From Tachypleus tridentatus (Eukaryota > Arthropoda > Merostomata > Xiphosura > Limulidae): 64,000 bases of DNA. The notes below the pieces were generated by a model. It was given only the letters and a program-made list of their open reading frames with translations. It made no database searches and was not told the DNA's origin. The stretch is from contig NC_134833.1 in NCBI RefSeq assembly GCF_004210375.1, forward strand, positions 46,246,782-46,310,781, read 5' to 3'. Positions 61,960 to 64,000 of this stretch are shown one piece after another. A program made the translations under genes and the position numbers. The first letter of the stretch is position 1; every line of letters begins with the position of its first letter.

Positions 61960-63225
61960 TAAACATTGCCTAAATTTATATTTGTGCTCATAGTTCTATA
62001 CTTCTCGCTGTTAAGTACGAAAAATGTTGATGCATCAGCATTATCAATTATTTGTAAAATCTCAAACACCTCCAACAGATCCCTTCTGACTCTTCTTTTT
62101 CAAGATAGAAAAACTATTTTAAGGATGGTAATCTCTCCTCCTATAACAACCTCTCCATGGTAATTACCATTCTGGTAACCTTTCTTTGAGCCCTTTCCAA
62201 CAATTCAGTATCTTTGTTAAGGTAAGGAGCGATTAACCTCAATACTCCAAATGTGGCATAACCAGTAAACTATACAATAAAAGCTTCTTTACACTTGTAT
62301 TCAATATTTATGTAATTTCAACCAACATCTCTTTCTTTCATAACACTGTTAAGGTTATTTCCATCCAAATTATACTTATACGTCAAATTGTGATAACCTT
62401 CATGAAATATCTTGCATTTATGATAATTAAAAACCCATCTGCTATTGACTTGTCCAACTCACTAAAATGATCTAAATTCTTTTCTAAAGCAGCAGCATCC
62501 TCCTCACAGCAAGCAACACAGAAGACCTTGATATCTTCAGCACATTTAAGTAATTTATTGACCAATCCTTCATGTATGTCATTAATGTAAATCAAAGAGC
62601 AATGGTCCTAAGACAGAGTCCTGAGGTACGTAACTTGCAACATTAATCCAGTTTGATTGAACTTTATTCATAATAGCTTCAATCAAGCAACTCCTCTATC
62701 TCATTAGTTAACTTACCCTCACAACTACAGAGATAAGTTTATTTACAAGCCTTTGATGTGGCAATTTATCAAATACTTTCTGAAAATTCAGATCTCACCC
62801 TTATCTTCATTAACATATACAGTAACATTTTCAATGCACGTCACAAGATTTGTAAGGCAAGATTTTCCCTTAGTGAAACCATGTTGACTATCCGATAAAT
62901 TTCTAAGATTTGTTAAATATGACTTTGCAAAGTATCTTTCATAAGACCTTCCCAAACATTTCCCATAACTGATGCAAGATTAATGTGTTTATAATTACTG
63001 GGACACTTTTATCACCCTCTTTGAGGAGAAGACTGACATTACATAATTTCCAATCCGTTGGTACTTGTCCGATATTGAAGGATTTGCAAAGAACTGTAGC
63101 AAGTAGCTCACATATCCAATCCTTAAACCCCAGTAAAACCCTCGAGGAATATTATCTAGCCTAAGAGTCTTATCATTCTTTGACTTTCCAATTTTTATTT
63201 TAACATAATCAAAATTCATGTAAGT
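61960..63225 (-). pseudogene. CR1/Jockey-like LINE reverse-transcriptase remnant
   Basis: The conceptual minus-strand translation gives, in order, LDNIPRGF..GL (63.1 kb), KLCNVSLLLKEGDKS (63.0 kb), SYVPQDSVLGPLLF (62.6 kb), IYINDIHEGLVNKLLKCAED, and near the end SLLVMPHLEY, LNKDTELLERAQRKVTRM and EERLPSLK (about 62.2-62.1 kb). This is the order of LINE RT and post-RT motifs. The catalytic box is lost, and stops and frame shifts are frequent. The 5' part is missing. Confidence 0.82.
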
Positions 63226-63939
63226 GTATTGTTCAACATTGGAAATGTATAATTTTGGATATATATCTTTGGAGATAAAAATATATTGTACAGGCCTCTT
63301 TTTTACTTTTAAAACATATTCAATATCTATTTGTGGTATATTTTAATAACATAACAATGGTGTAAAAGTTCAATAATTAATACAATTTTACCTTTATTGA
63401 TTGATTTTTAAAATAAAAAACGCACATTTTTTATTGGCATTATATTTCTTGAGATAGTGTATATAATTTTATAAAGCACTAATTTCATTAATGAAATAAT
63501 CAAAGTTTATTCAACTTCAGAAACATCATTCTAAAATGCTATATATCCCCACATTTAATATTATTATTATAATACCATAATTATGAACTTGAACATCCTT
63601 TAAAGCTATTTATACAAAAGGTGCTTTGAATTTAAATCCAGTTTTTGAAATTATCATTCCAGGACTAAGTACGCCCCCATACACAATTCATTACTAAAAT
63701 CACCAGTTGTGTTTTTTTATATATTATGCAATTATATAAGTCATAAATAAATTTTCTTAACCAAGATAATTTCCTTTCTATTATGAAAGTGTATTTATTA
63801 CATATTTAATATTACCAACATAGTAACCCTTAGCTAAGACGTTTAAATTTACCACACTAACTCATAATATGATTTTAATTTGTTTTTCACAATCTTAGGA
63901 TTGCAAATTAGCAAAGTAATCAACAACTGAACTATTTTT

Positions 63940-64000
63940 TTGGCCAGATGGTTAAGGCACTCGACTCGTAATCCGAGGGTCGCGGGTTCGAATCCGCGTC
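63940..64000 (+). mobile_element. Family 1 SINE head at the window edge
   Basis: TGGCCAGATGGTTAAGGCAC to GGGTTCGAATCCGCGTC. It is cut off by the window end. The first bases of the usual head are missing or altered. Confidence 0.88.

Larger units (their letters stand above)
59292..64000. other. Upstream intron or 5' region of the Sidestep-like gene
   Basis: No signal-peptide exon or promoter recognised. It holds a SINE (61323-61585), a LINE remnant (61960-63225) and a SINE head at the right edge. About 59.3-61.3 kb is AT-rich with nothing seen. Probably the first coding intron continues past the window. Confidence 0.5.

Noticed and set aside
1..64000. CRISPR array, bacterial operon or prophage
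   Set aside because: The DNA is eukaryotic (spliced gene, SINEs, LINEs). The tandem arrays have no spacer-repeat structure.

Overview
The window is AT-rich animal nuclear DNA with very long introns and a dense load of retroposons. The abundance of one tRNA-headed SINE (18 copies or fragments), together with a Sidestep-family gene, points to an arthropod. I associate this SINE with horseshoe crabs (Limulidae), but that is recollection and not something tested here.

The window holds one real host gene, on the minus strand, from about 59291 down to 7286. It is a Sidestep-family cell-surface receptor. I assembled twelve coding exons by hand from acceptor and donor sites and reading phase: Ig1 (58953-59291), Ig2 in two exons (56891-57001 and 54315-54518), Ig3 (51341-51637), Ig4 (49458-49748), Ig5 (42607-42894), a fibronectin III-like exon (38290-38591), a transmembrane exon (23114-23236), a 28-nt microexon (18113-18140), two cytoplasmic exons (17854-17948 and 15547-15677) and a terminal exon with the stop codon (7286-7453). 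Phases match at all eleven junctions and give about 792 residues. The signal-peptide exon is not visible and probably lies beyond the right edge. One defect is present: the fibronectin exon is one base short, at a run of four A on the plus strand (38390-38393), which breaks the frame.

Everything else is introns, about 7.3 kb of 3' flank and about 4.7 kb of 5' sequence, filled with mobile-element remains. These are three tRNA-derived SINE families that share a 3' tail core; two 5'-truncated Penelope-like elements with GIY-YIG endonuclease domains (about 23.96-24.9 kb and 55.3-56.3 kb), plus a reverse-transcriptase fragment (14.3-14.7 kb) and several isolated 3' ends; a degenerate hAT-like DNA transposon bounded by terminal inverted repeats and an 8-bp target duplication (18779-21697); a long-inverted-repeat DNA element (32597-36244) with a nested Tc1-type transposon (33584-34579) and its own decayed gene; a 305-bp MITE (31867-32171); and a CR1/Jockey-like LINE remnant (about 61.96-63.2 kb). 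There are also several short tandem arrays, a highly diverged tandem array (39.9-41.1 kb), a 26-bp-arm palindrome (39637-39771), and an unexplained repeat pair whose copies conserve amino-acid sequence (0.44-0.85 kb and 9.84-10.36 kb).

Mobile elements sit in introns and flanks. None interrupts an exon in the model. Nesting gives relative ages: SINE copies with clear target duplications lie inside the hAT-like remnant, and the Tc1 element lies inside the long-inverted-repeat element.
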